Part shown: piece by piece, positions 1-11,045 of the stretch
Numbering within the stretch: position 1 is the stretch's first letter
Layout: every line of letters begins with the position of its first letter
Assembly (NCBI GenBank): GCA_018873225.1
Contig: JAEILZ010000003.1
Coordinates: 4,216,001 to 4,280,000, forward strand
Source: [Phialemoniopsis] sp. UDSM-2020
Taxonomy: Eukaryota > Ascomycota > Sordariomycetes > Thyridiales > Thyridiaceae
Length of the DNA: 64,000 nucleotides
Direction: 5' to 3'
Position numbers and translations under genes: made by a program
Notes under the pieces: model-generated
What the model was told of the DNA's origin: nothing
Databases searched by the model: none
Seen by the model: the letters and a program-made list of their open reading frames with translations, nothing else

Positions 1-917
1 CTGTAGTTCTCTCGAGACTCTGCAGCCCTGCCAGACTGTCTGGATCTCTGGGAAGTGAAGGTCCTGCAAGCATGTTTGTCAGAAAATTGTAGAGGAATTA
101 CAGATTGGCCCCAACTCACAACTGGTTCACAGTGCTGGGTGTAACGTCGTTATTGACCCGTTTCGCAGAGATAGAAATATCTGAGATGACACCGTTGGTG
201 TGCTGCTCTGGAGTTCTAGGCTCCACTACAACCTTTGTCGTCTGGGTAATTGTTGAGTATGGTCCTAGACTCTGTGTGACACTGGTCTTTGAACTTGGGC
301 TTGGTTTCAAAGTCCTTGCCTGTGCCTTGGGTGTCTTGTCAATATTCTCTGACCGACTTGACTCTGTCAACCCTAATGTAAATGACTTAGCGAATAGCCA
401 CTACCGCTGCACTGATTAGGACCAACTACTCACCCTCTTGGAAACCATTGGGTCGCCCAGGGGAAGTTATGGTTATGTCCGGTGAGTTCTCATATCGAGA
501 TTTGCGCACATCCTCTGAGATTACGGATATGTCCTCTTCCCCTGAAATCGATGGGATTGGTGACAAGACTGACGACTCTCGTTTGTCTCTGCAAGAATGT
601 CCTTGGCTCGATGTAGACTCGGCCACAGATCTGGGCTTGCCCAAATTCGACATGGACTTCTTGAACCCGATTCCCTTGAACATACCAAAGCCCTTGTCGC
701 TGCTGTGAGTTGACGAGGTGCTGGTAGTGGAAACCGATAACCTCCCACTAGGAGCTGTGCCTGGCTTGGTGGCATCGTCATTCGGAGGTTTCTTGCGAGC
801 CTTCCTGTCACCTACAGATTCCCGTTCGGGCTCCGCCCACACAACATCAAACATCTTTTCTCCCTCAAGTGTTAAGCGGCTCGAAATCGCTCTATTTCGT
901 GGGGAGTCGGAGGCCAA
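1..917 (-). CDS. Unrecognised Ser-rich protein, N-terminal part, cut by window edge
   Basis: The 5' part of a gene that continues off the left end. Translation starts at the ATG at 917. Exon 1 is 917-436 and ends at a GTGAGT donor in phase 1. Exon 2 begins near 372 after TTACATTAG and runs to about 119, where another GTGAGT donor occurs. Exon 3 begins near 62 after TGCTTGCAG and stays open to base 1. All three join in one frame. The roughly 260 visible residues are hydrophilic, with a Ser/Thr-rich tract at about residues 60-80 (STTSTSSTHSS), many Lys/Arg-Ser pairs, and no membrane segment or catalytic motif. A nuclear or cortical regulatory protein would fit, but I do not recognise the family and assign no function. 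Confidence is high that this is a gene, moderate on exact splice sites. Confidence 0.7.
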
Positions 918-3900
918 AAGGCATCCTTAGATGCTGGGCATCATCGATAGGAGGGAGGATCGCGACCGTCTGTGTGGGTGTGGTCCTCAGAATTTGAGAA
1001 TCAGGAAATCAGTGGGAGAGAGGTGCAGTCTCCCTGTTCGCTGCAAGTCAGGATCGCTAGATGTCAATTCCCTTGGAATATGGGATATTTGGTGAAGCTT
1101 AAGAGGACAGGTAGTGAATGACCGGTTGCTTTCAGAACGGGGTTGGTGGGAATGAAGCTGGTGACAGATTTCGACTCGTTACCGGCCAGCAGAAAAAGGG
1201 AGGTTTTTTTTTGGGGGTGAAGTTCTGAGACGGAAGCTGCGAATTTTCTGAGGAAGGAGTGATCAACGCGATGTGATCGCGGCAGTAGAGGTTCACGCGA
1301 TGCTAGCTTGCGAAGATTGAGGAGCTTCAACGCGCCCTGGACCCAAATGTTCCTTAGACTAAAGTGAAAGGCTCAATCAAATTGGATGTGTACGTAGTGC
1401 CAAGGGGAGAAAGTGTTGTTTGAGGGTAGAAGTCTGTCTTACACCCAATGTCATTGATCAAGAAGAATACTAACACCTCTAGTATCACCAAGGCATCGAA
1501 AGCTTCTCCTTGACCCTAGACGCGAGCTTTTTACAACAGCAAGGATTCGGTGCAGAATGACAGGAAATGCTGTGCAACCATTGCGTGTGCATCTCATTAC
1601 GGGTTTGACCCCATATTCGGCTCCAGCACATTGGTATGCTCGCACCCAAGGACACCTGGTCAAGCAAACAATCACACCGTTTGGTCTTTAGGTGCGGAAT
1701 TGCAATGTGTCTGGTAAGTCATTGAAGTAGATTCTAAGTGACATATCTGAGTCGAGAGGTGCATTCATTTATCACAGCGCCTGGCTGGACAGGCTATTTT
1801 TACAGAGCAGAGTAAAACGAAGGCCGCTTCCATAAGTGAGGTGAGAATTAACAGGCTCAAGTGAAATATGCTGGATTTCTACCGTCGGCGTCCTAAGACT
1901 GATTTAGCATATGTATCCGTTATGCTAGACTTCGCCTCTATCAACTTTGTTGCTGGATCAAGGTTGCTCGGCAACAGCAGCAACTGACATATATCTCCTA
2001 TCTGCCTCGATCGAGATAATGAAGGCATGATGCATGATGGCTGCAGATATTCCCACGAGATTGCGGCTCCAACTGATGCATGGCCATCTCTAAATGCAAG
2101 AGAGCTGGCCAATAGTACAAGTGTTCGTCTGTGATGCAGCATGGCTGCACCTCGCCTCGATCTCTGGCTTTCAGGCCCTTAGGAATAGGAGGATTGTCGG
2201 GCATTTAAATGAAGATACCTGGCATCTAAGACATGCTTTGATCTGGGGAAACACACATCCCAGCCACTTGGCAAGAAGGACTTCACTCTCAAGAATCTCA
2301 CCTCCAATCACAAAGCTTGCTGCAGATGAGCTTGGGATCCATTCGGCCGAGAAGACAACATCATTTGTACTCATCTAACTACAAAATGCAATACCTCCCT
2401 CATGCCTCAGTCTTCAACAGTGGGAGAGATATGCTCCCAGTAGTGCTCCTATTACCACTACCACTACTGTTGGACGGAAAACTGCAGTAGATTGTCTCAG
2501 CCTTGTTCATTTTTGACACTCGAGATATTCTGTAGACAATATAACTTCACAAGGAGGTCTTTGGATATGTCGCCAAGAAAGTCCCGGTGACCTGCGCTTG
2601 CAGTCTGCTCTCTCCTGGTGTCAAATAAACTTAGGTAAAAAAGAGCAAGACCAGGGGGCCAATCAACGACACAATGAAATCATTCAGTGACTGCGTATAA
2701 GTACTCAAGAAAAAGAATATTTATCTCTTCAATTTCAGCGGACTGTATCTGGCGATATGAGGTTCACTGGTGTTGAGCAAACAGATAGGAGACCTAGCGG
2801 GAACGAGTAATATGTTGTGTTCCATGAATCCCGTTGCATGATGGCAAGCAAATCACTGCGATCTCCCAGATGGGCTGTGAAACAGGGAGCCTGATTCGGG
2901 AAGCACATATGATTGCAAGCTGCAGCCATGCGCACTTGGTCTGGCTTGTGCTTCTGCATGTCACACCTGTCGATACCGGTTGAGGTCCACTTTGCCGGGA
3001 GTTGAACATGGCCCTCATGCGATTAGCTAGGATACTTTCTACACATTGGCTTGCCAAGCTCTGGTCAGAAGAGCCTCGATCTAGACAAGGGCACTGTAGA
3101 TGTCAGTGTAATCATTTCCAGCAAGTTGGTCAGCATGAGACGAAATTAGGGGAGTGGCACTGACAGAGAAGGTAGCCATGGTTTCATTTGATTGTCAATT
3201 CTAGTGAAAAAGTTGAGTGTTATTGAATAAGTGTTTTCCAATCATGTTCTTATTTTCTCTCATGATATTGCATTCCCTGTTGGCTGCCCATGAACAGAAG
3301 GGCTGAGTCCTATCCAGTCCTTGACAAGAATGAGGTTGAGGAAGTCTTGGTGATAGAGGCGTATCTGAACGCCAAAGACTCAAGGACTCCTGTCAGGAAT
3401 ATAAATATCCTAAGAGCATTGATAAGATCCAGAAGATCACAGCTGATGTAGGCTGTTGTGATGAAGTGCCTTAAAGCTATTTATTAATACCATCTACATA
3501 TCTGTTTGTTTTTGTGGCACCAGCTCACACCAGCCCAGCCCTCCCTCGAACCATGACAGCAACCTCGACTGCTGTGACCGGAATCGAGGATTGTGAGGTT
3601 TCAGGTTTGCACTTCAAGCTCACTCCGTTCTCACCTTAGGCGCACTCGTTCCTTAATATATCCTGCCAGGTGAGTTCGGACTCCATTCACTTGACCCTCT
3701 CCCTGTGGATAGACAGCACCTTCCTTCCAACCCAGACACACGCACCTGCCTTGTTGGACCGATATCACCACCCCAGGTGCTGTCACTCCGCTCATGCCGT
3801 TCCCCAAATGAACTTCGTTCAACTTTGTGTCACCGGCCATTCATCCCTCACTCTCCTACTTCTTTTCTCCCCACACCCACTCACCACTCAATCTCATTAA

Positions 3901-4110
3901 TCCAGAGGTAGACAGACATCCATCAGTCCCTTCAAGTCGTCTCATTTTCGAGCCGGCCATTGACACTCTTTTCTCTATCCACAATCTCAGTCGTATCGTT
4001 CATTTTGCGACCCAACCATCAATATCTCGACCATCCGATTCCATCCTACCACCTAGCCACATGATCTAAAACTCCTCAAGACACTGGAGAGACCAATTCA
4101 TTCAGGAGCC
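918..4110. other. 3.2 kb divergent intergenic region
   Basis: Lies between the left-edge gene (-) and the AzgA-like gene (+). The last 450 bases before 4111 are pyrimidine-rich (many CTCTCC and CACTC runs), as in many fungal core promoters and leaders. A 28-codon upstream ORF with an ATG lies at 3553-3639. Two HGATAR sites, as bound by AreA-type nitrogen regulators, lie at 3351-3356 and 3420-3425. Between about 1870 and 3179 the minus strand carries broken coding-like segments, described under findings. I see no confident intact gene. Confidence 0.6.
3351..3425. promoter_or_regulatory. Two candidate AreA (HGATAR) sites upstream of the purine permease
   Basis: TGATAG at 3351-3356 and TGATAA at 3420-3425 lie about 760 and 690 bases before the permease start. 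HGATAR is the known binding consensus of the nitrogen regulator AreA/Nit2, and purine transporter genes are known targets in Aspergillus. The motif is short and frequent by chance, so this is only suggestive. I did not find a TCGG-N6-CCGA UaY site. Confidence 0.25.
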
Positions 4111-6412
4111 ATGGAGCGCAACCCTGGTCCTGGTGAGCAGCCCAATGAGGGAGCCAAGATGGACAAAGTGGCTGTCATTATTCACAACATCAACAACCGG
4201 ATGAACACATCCACCTTTGGTCGCATCTTCCGGCTTAAGGGCTGTGGCCATGTAAGAAAGAAGCCTGGAGAATATCACATTCTTCCGTTCCAATAAGAAG
4301 ATATCGCTAATCCCACTCTCCTATCACAGCCCGATGCGATCGAAGATGCCAACTTCACAACTGAGCTTCGAGCTGGCCTGACAACTTTTGCCACCATGGC
4401 CTACATTATTGCCGTCAACGTGAGTGCTCATATGTGCCTCACTTTCTCCATTCATTCTCAAACCCAGCCAACCTAATCCTATGTAGGCATCAATTCTCAG
4501 TGACAGTGGCGGCCCATGCCCTTGTGAAAAGCCGGATTTTCCAGGCATGGGCTGCATGAACGTTCAACAATTTGCCCAGTGCAAATGGGGTAATGTTGCT
4601 TGATCATACAGTTTCACGATGAGGGGCTGACAGGCGTTCTACAGAGGTTCATCGCGATCTGATCACAGCGACTGCCGCCCTCGCTGGTCTCGCTAGTATT
4701 GTCTTTGGTTTCCTGACCAATCTTCCGGTCGCCCTTGCGTAAGTCCAGATCAAACCTCTACTTCAAGCGTTGGCTGACAATCTGAATAGACCCGGTATGG
4801 GTCTCAATGCTTACTTCACCTACCAAGTCGTTGGTGTCCCTGAAGACAGAAGAATCCCTTATGGTCTCGCTCTCACTGCGGTCTTTGTGGAGGGCTTCAT
4901 CTTCATGTTCCTGGCTCTGACTGGCATGCGACAATGGTTGGTCCGCATTATCCCCGGCACCCTCAAGATTGCCAGTGGCGTCGGCATTGGTATGCTGCTC
5001 ACTCTTGTCGGTCTCTCATACTCGACGGGTATCGGACTGGTTGTTGGAGGTACCGTTACCCCCTTGACTCTCGCTGGCTGCGGAGCCGACCAACTGTCGA
5101 CGGACACTGGTTTGTGTCGGGGAAAGCTGATGAGCAACCCAAAGGTATTCTTCTGTCAGTTGGCGTATCAGTCAAGGATTCTTACTGACACTGGGTACAG
5201 ATGTGGCTCGGCATCGTCGGTGGTGGCATCCTTACGGCTTGGCTCATGGCCTTCCGTGTCAAGGCAGCTATGATCATTGGCATTGCGTTTGTGGCTGTGC
5301 TGTCCTGGCCGTAGGTCAAACCCTCTGATGTTGCTTCGCACATAAACTAAACGTTATTGTAGTCGCAACACTCCCATCACTTTCTTCCCCGACACAGAAG
5401 AGGGAAACGACCGCTTCAATTTCTTCAAGCAAGTTGTCACGTTCAGACCTATCCAGCACACACTCAATGCCCAGATATGGGATCTCAGTGGATCGCGTGG
5501 CCCTCAGTTTGCTCTGGCTCTGTTCACCTTCCTCTACGTTGACATTATTGATTGCACAGCAACCTTGTATTCGATGGCTCGGTTTTCGAGGAAGTCCAGC
5601 AATGAGGACGGCACCTTCCCGCGGTCAACCCTTGCGTATTGCACCGATGCCGCCTTCATATCGATTGGCTCACTTCTGGGATGCTCTCCTATCACTGCTT
5701 TCGTTGAGAGTGGTGCTGGGATTGCCGAAGGTGGTAGAACTGGGCTGACTGCCATGGTCACCGGTGTCTGTTTCCTGATTTCGATCTTCTTTGCCCCGAT
5801 CCTCGCCTCGATCCCGCCATGGGCTACCGGATGTACGCTGGTCCTCGTAAGTTCTGCTACTGGGCATGTTTGTTGCATTGTTGTTGAATCTTTCTGACCT
5901 TCGCTCCAGGTCGGTTGCCTCATGATACGCCAAGTCACTTGTATCAACTGGGCATACATTGGCGACGCGATCCCTTCCTTCGCAACACTTGCACTGATTC
6001 CCTTCACTTATAGTGTTGCATATGGCCTCATTGGGTAAGTGTGCCCATTTACTTCCTCGATGACACTTCCCTGACTGTTTGCAGTGGTCTCTTCGTCTAC
6101 ACATCTCTCAACTCTCTCATCTGGTTGGTCATGTTCCTCAGTAGAGGTAGAATCCTGCCAGCAGAGTACGACAAGAAGGAGTACTGGACGCCCAAGCCTG
6201 CTGGTGAAAAGCCGTGGTTCATCCGCACATTCACCAAAGGTCGGTCCTGGGGCGGCGATGATGATCGACGACGCAGCAGAGACGAGATGGAGCTGAATGA
6301 GATCACGGATTCGGCCCACCATTCACACGCCGGATCGGCGACTTCAAACGAGGAGAAGGGACTCGAGCTGGTTGCCACACCGCGTCGAAGTGTCCTGTCT
6401 CGCGGCGAATGA
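4111..6412 (+). CDS. AzgA-like purine (hypoxanthine/adenine/guanine) permease
   Basis: Plasma-membrane purine-proton symporter of the NCS2/AzgA-like family. Nine exons fit in phase: 4111-4251, 4330-4419, 4487-4589, 4645-4738, 4790-5144, 5201-5310, 5363-5846, 5910-6034 and 6085-6412, giving 609 residues. Family features are clear. An N-terminal STFGRIFRLKG segment is followed by ELRAGLTTFATMAYIIAVN. A Cys-rich extracellular loop (GGPCPCEKP) follows. The conserved APGMGLNAYFTYQVVG stretch and the substrate-region block VESGAGIAEGGRTGLTAM are both present. Many hydrophobic helices follow, then a hydrophilic, probably cytosolic tail of about 90 residues. An alternative start is the ATG at codon 17, but the first ATG leaves the whole family N-terminus intact. 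Length and motifs match fungal AzgA, so the family call is secure. Substrate preference among purines is inferred. Confidence 0.93.
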
Positions 6413-7075
6413 AGGGGACAGGAGTTACTTCGTGTGTCACGAAGATGAAGCGTGGACTTCAGGCTGACCAAGCCAACCAAGTCCATGTGTCAACATATTG
6501 ATGCCGTTATTTGTATGCTGAGTTAGCACTGCGAGGCTTGTATTGCAGACAGCTTGCGCCCACCCCTTTCCAAGGGGCGAGCATTTATGGCGAAGGATTT
6601 TTGATTTTCAGGTGGAAGGTTGTACACAGGGCAGACGGTGCTTGAGCATCATGAAGAGGCGCATTTCTGCGCAGAGAAACCGGCTGAACCGGCTGGGGCA
6701 TAGTGTATCAGTAGTTGACGACAATCGATGAATTTGACTAATCAGTGGCCATGATCGAGGTGTTCAAAATTGATATTTGGCTGTGTACATGTATTGATGT
6801 GTGATGAAACGCGGCCGAAGTATGCGCCGATGACCGATTGTTCTTATCGATAAAGCTAGCACAGCTTCCCGGCCGGCAGCTTGACGCCACTTCATAATGT
6901 GGTCACTTCAAGATTTCCAAGTCACATTTCACCGCTTTCATATTGATAATCAGATTCGTCGAATACTCCCCTTGGCTTCCACGACCTCGAGAGACCTCCT
7001 AGACGGTGCTTTTTTTTCTTGTCATACGCGCACAATCTCTCCGCGAAGGCAGTTTGACCCACGTGGATACTGAGG
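6413..7075. other. Intergenic region between permease and UCH37 gene
   Basis: Contains the 3' region of the permease and the promoter of the UCH37 gene. A CCACGTGG-like E-box core lies just upstream of the UCH37 start (around 7050-7060), next to a T-run at about 7010-7020. No other gene is seen. Confidence 0.5.
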
Positions 7076-8227
7076 ATGAGTGACCAGGACTACAGCGCCA
7101 GCGGTGGCTGGAACACAAGTGAGTACCACTCCGTGCCACAGGAGCTACTGAGCATGACATTAACCTGCCTGAACATAGTCGAATCGGATGCTGTGAGTAT
7201 TATCTAGTCAAACTGAAATCGCGGAGCACATGAGAGCGAGACTAGAAGTTTTCGGATGATTATTCAGACACTAACTTGACCTGTCTGCTAGGGTGTTTTC
7301 ACCTATTTACTTGAGAACCTTGGAGTCAAGGACGTCCAATTTGAGGAACTCATCTCACTAGATCCCAGCGCCCTGGCAGAGCTGTATCCTGTGTACGGCG
7401 TCATCTTTCTCTTTAAATACCCCACCGACTCGCCATACACGGCAGAGAAGCCGCTCGACGGCTCGTTTGACCACGACGCTGCCGAACGTCTCTGGTTCGC
7501 GAGGCAAACCATCCAAAATGCCTGCGGCACCCAAGCCCTATTGTCAGTGGTCATGAACAAGGACGAGCCCGAGGCCGGACCGCCCGGCACGATCGACATC
7601 GGCACGCAGCTGGGCGAGTTCAAGGAGTTCACCATGGCGCTGCCGCCCGAGTTCCGCGGCGAGGCGCTGTCCAACTCGGAGCTCATCCGGCAGTCGCACA
7701 ACTCGTTTGCGCGCAGCGACCCGTTCGCCGACGAGGCGCCGCGGCAGAGCTCCGAGACGCAGGACGCCTTCCACTTCATCGCCTATACGGCCGTCGGCGG
7801 CACCTTGTACGAGCTCGACGGCCTGCAGCCGGCGCCCATCAGCCACGGCGCGTGCGACACGGCAAAGTTCCCCGAGAAGGTCATGGAGGTGCTGCAGCGG
7901 CGCATCGCACGTTACGACGCCACGGAGATCCGGTTCAACCTGCTCGCCGTGGTGCGGGACCTGCGGGCGCGCGCGAAAGAGTTCGCCGACCCGGAGGCGC
8001 TGGCGCGCGAGGAGCGCAAGAGGAAGGAGTGGGAGTTTGAGAACGCGCTGCGCAGGTACAACTTTGTCGGGTTCACGGGCGAGATGATGAAGAGCGTGGT
8101 TAAGGCGAAGCTCGGCGAGGGAGGCGAGGCGGCGTACGAGGAGTGGATCAAGGAGGGCACCGAGAAGATGAGCGCGAGGGCGCTGGAGAGAAAGAGGGCT
8201 GGCGAGGATGTGCAGATGGAGGGTTGA
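7076..8227 (+). CDS. Ubiquitin carboxyl-terminal hydrolase, UCH37/UCHL5 type
   Basis: Cysteine-protease deubiquitinase that, in this family, docks on the proteasome lid receptor and trims ubiquitin chains. Three coding exons, 7076-7118, 7179-7192 and 7292-8227, give 330 residues, essentially the length of human UCHL5. The start context reads MSDQDY...GGWNTIESDAGVF, which is the conserved UCH N-terminus once the 14-nt middle exon is included. The catalytic triad is visible: Cys97 in QTIQNACGTQALL, His180 in AFHFIAY and Asp195 in LYELDGL. The C-terminal helical tail carries RYNFVGFTGEMMKSVV, the UCH37-like domain that binds the RPN13/ADRM1 DEUBAD region. Exon 3 is strikingly GC-rich. Molecular role is known from the family. 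Whether an INO80 partner also exists here is not shown. Confidence 0.95.
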
Positions 8228-11045
8228 TCATCTTAAAGAAAGGAAGGGGAGTGGCAGCAGGTTCACGTATACGATAGGGGGTCTCCTGAGCTGAGCAGTC
8301 AAGATTGGCTCTCTACGCTAGTCGAGAACCCAGGAATACCCATAGCTCTTTGATGGCTTTTCAGACGGCAAATACGGTATTCAACTGCAGCCAGCTTGTT
8401 GAAAGCCAACACAGTGCACATTCCCTCTTCGTGTCTTCCCTTATCTGTATCGTAATATCGGTGGCATTCTCAACTTTTGACGATCTCAAACCCTCTTTCC
8501 CGCGCCGCGTATGGACACGTCCCGCTGCCACAAGCAGTATCTCACGCATGTTGTCATCGGCGAGCAAGCTCGGCATATGTGGCGGCAAATCACCAAAACT
8601 CGTTCCGTGTGTACATGTGCGCGTGTGCCGGCGGGTCTCCGTACTCGTGCCGTCTGTCGAGGCAAAGCCTGACGTCGGGTTCGTACCATTGAACTAGCTG
8701 GAAGCCTGTGGTCAACAAGGTAGCCTGCCATGATGGTGTCTGCCTCCATGATGGAGGTTATGTCACATCGTGGAGGATGTTGTGATGGCTCTCTGTAGCT
8801 GCGACTTTGCTTGGCCAAGATTTGGTGCGCCGTAGTTGGCCGTGGCGGCGTGGTTGTCGCGACGATTACCATCTGGGCTTGCGCGAGAAGGGCGAAATTT
8901 TGTCACATTAAAGACATACTCCGAGGGCGACTGGGAAACCTGTAGGTACTTTGCTTCGCGCGTTGCTGCCGATATCCGGTATTGTAGAGTGGCATAGGTC
9001 GGTCGGAGAGCATCGAGGAGGGGATATCGTGACTACTTTTAGCTTCAGCGACTCTCGGGGTGTACTATCAGACTGAAACAGATGACCAATGATGCCATAT
9101 CGAGTCCCTGATGCTGAATGTGTTTTTCTGTGTCTCTAGCGATGTGTCAGGGGCTGCTTTGCCGCCGCAATGTTCCAACATCGCGGTGTATCCATGCAAA
9201 GCCCCTATACCAACATTGATATGTAATTGGCGCTGTTTTCCCGTTGAAGGAACGGGCACGACTGCCTTCGAAGGTGCATGTAATAATGGTTGGTGGACGT
9301 TTGGAGATAGATAGAATACCTGTGGTCGGCGAACTGAAGAGGAGACTAGACTTCAGTGTCGCAACAGTTCAGGGGTGAGACGGCGAAGAGTACAGGCAGT
9401 CGTCCCCTCAAGCATTACTTGACTAACTATGGGTGATCGAAATGCTGCTCAGATCGTCATCCTGACTAAACGACAGGGCCAATGCTCCTAACACATAGTG
9501 GCAGAGGTTGCCGGCCCGGTGGCCCTTGAGATAGACTCCTGTCCAAACCCATTTAGGCAAACGAGACAGGACAGAACGCGACGCAGATAGTTATGCTCGC
9601 CTGCGATACAGACACTACCATCCACATATGACCTGAGCCCCAAAAAGACAGACCTCCGATGCGAACAAGCACCCGCGTAGTCTGGAGGCAGGGAAGCAAG
9701 CTTATCCTGACCCTGTGCAGGGGATTCCAACCACGATGCGAGAGGACCATGGCCGATCTGCACATCTCAACCACGTAGCCAGCGATTGCTCAATCTTTCA
9801 ATACATCATGCACGCCAGCAAGGCAATGATACCAAGAGACTAGATACTTGTCAATAATGCTGACCGAAGGCCAAACATGGACTTACACAGTCGGTTGCTC
9901 GAGCCGAAGGACAGATTCAGATCTCACCTCCAATCCCGGCCCATGTCGCCGACGCCATTGGCATCTTAACACAAGCCCGCTATTACTAAAAACCACGAGA
10001 CTACTCTCCATTCGATGTTAACCTCCGTCCCAAGCGGCAGAAGGCTCATGCACTCTCGTCAATAAACAACATCTGACAGCGCTTGTTCATCAACCGCCGT
10101 CATCCCACCCTCCTCACTCTGGGGGCCCCAAAGCGGGCCAACGTCGCATGACGCCAAGCAACCACCTTTTCCAGAAGCGTCAGGGAAGCCGAAGGAGGCG
10201 TAATCCGCATTACGGAGTACGAGGACGAAGCTCGAGTCTGGGGAACCAAACAATGGCCTTGTTCGACAGCCAAGCGAGCGCACTTACGGCACTGGCTGCC
10301 ACACCACCCGCTCTAGCGGGTACTTGGTGTCGAGTTAATAATCATTTACACACTTCTTGTCAGTCTGGATCTTGTCTTTTGTCGTGGTGCTTGCAAGGGT
10401 GTGTATGGACCGTGGTCTGCGGTCGAAGCTCCGGGACCCAATCAATGCAACGGACCGGGTCTTCAGCTCGGGCTCCACGCCGCCAGCAAGGAGAACCCAC
10501 GTCCCACTCCTTTTCCCCCCCTTCTTCTTCAGCCGCACGTCTCATCCACACACATCCTAATAAGATGTGGTGCCCGCCCGTTATATGGCAAACGGGGGGA
10601 ACCAGGAACCTGTGCTGTCGTCTCGAATAATTCCTGCTAGTGCGGCGCCAAAAAGGGCGTGGCACACGGAGCTGTTAACCGTACTGAGCGGTTGCATGAC
10701 CGTTTGCGGGGATTTGTTCGGCGAGATGGCGCCCGGGAGATTTGGGGCCCTCTTGCTCCCAAGGACCTTGGTTTGCACCTGTCTTCTGGGAATAAGAAGA
10801 ACGGGTATTGGGTAGCGTGATCATGATCGTGGGTTCTCATGGTCTAAGAACATATATACAAAAGTGTCGTGACCCCCCCTTCGTTCTACACCGCTGTTCC
10901 CATGTATTCCCTTCCCCCCCAAAACAGTCTATATGTGCACCGGCCATCGCCCAAAAAAGCCATTCAGTCCAGGGCTTGCACCGGCAAAGCTATGCATGGC
11001 GTAAAATCATAATGATGCGCATCCACTCTCGTCCTCCGCTCGACT
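8228..11045. other. 2.8 kb convergent intergenic region
   Basis: Lies between the 3' ends of the UCH37 gene (+) and the methyltransferase gene (-). ORFs here are short, rich in Cys, Trp and Arg, and overlap in several frames, so I consider them non-coding. A copy of the 9-mer TACGGAGTA lies at 10211-10219. A long space between convergent genes is unusual, but I see no gene in it. Confidence 0.5.
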
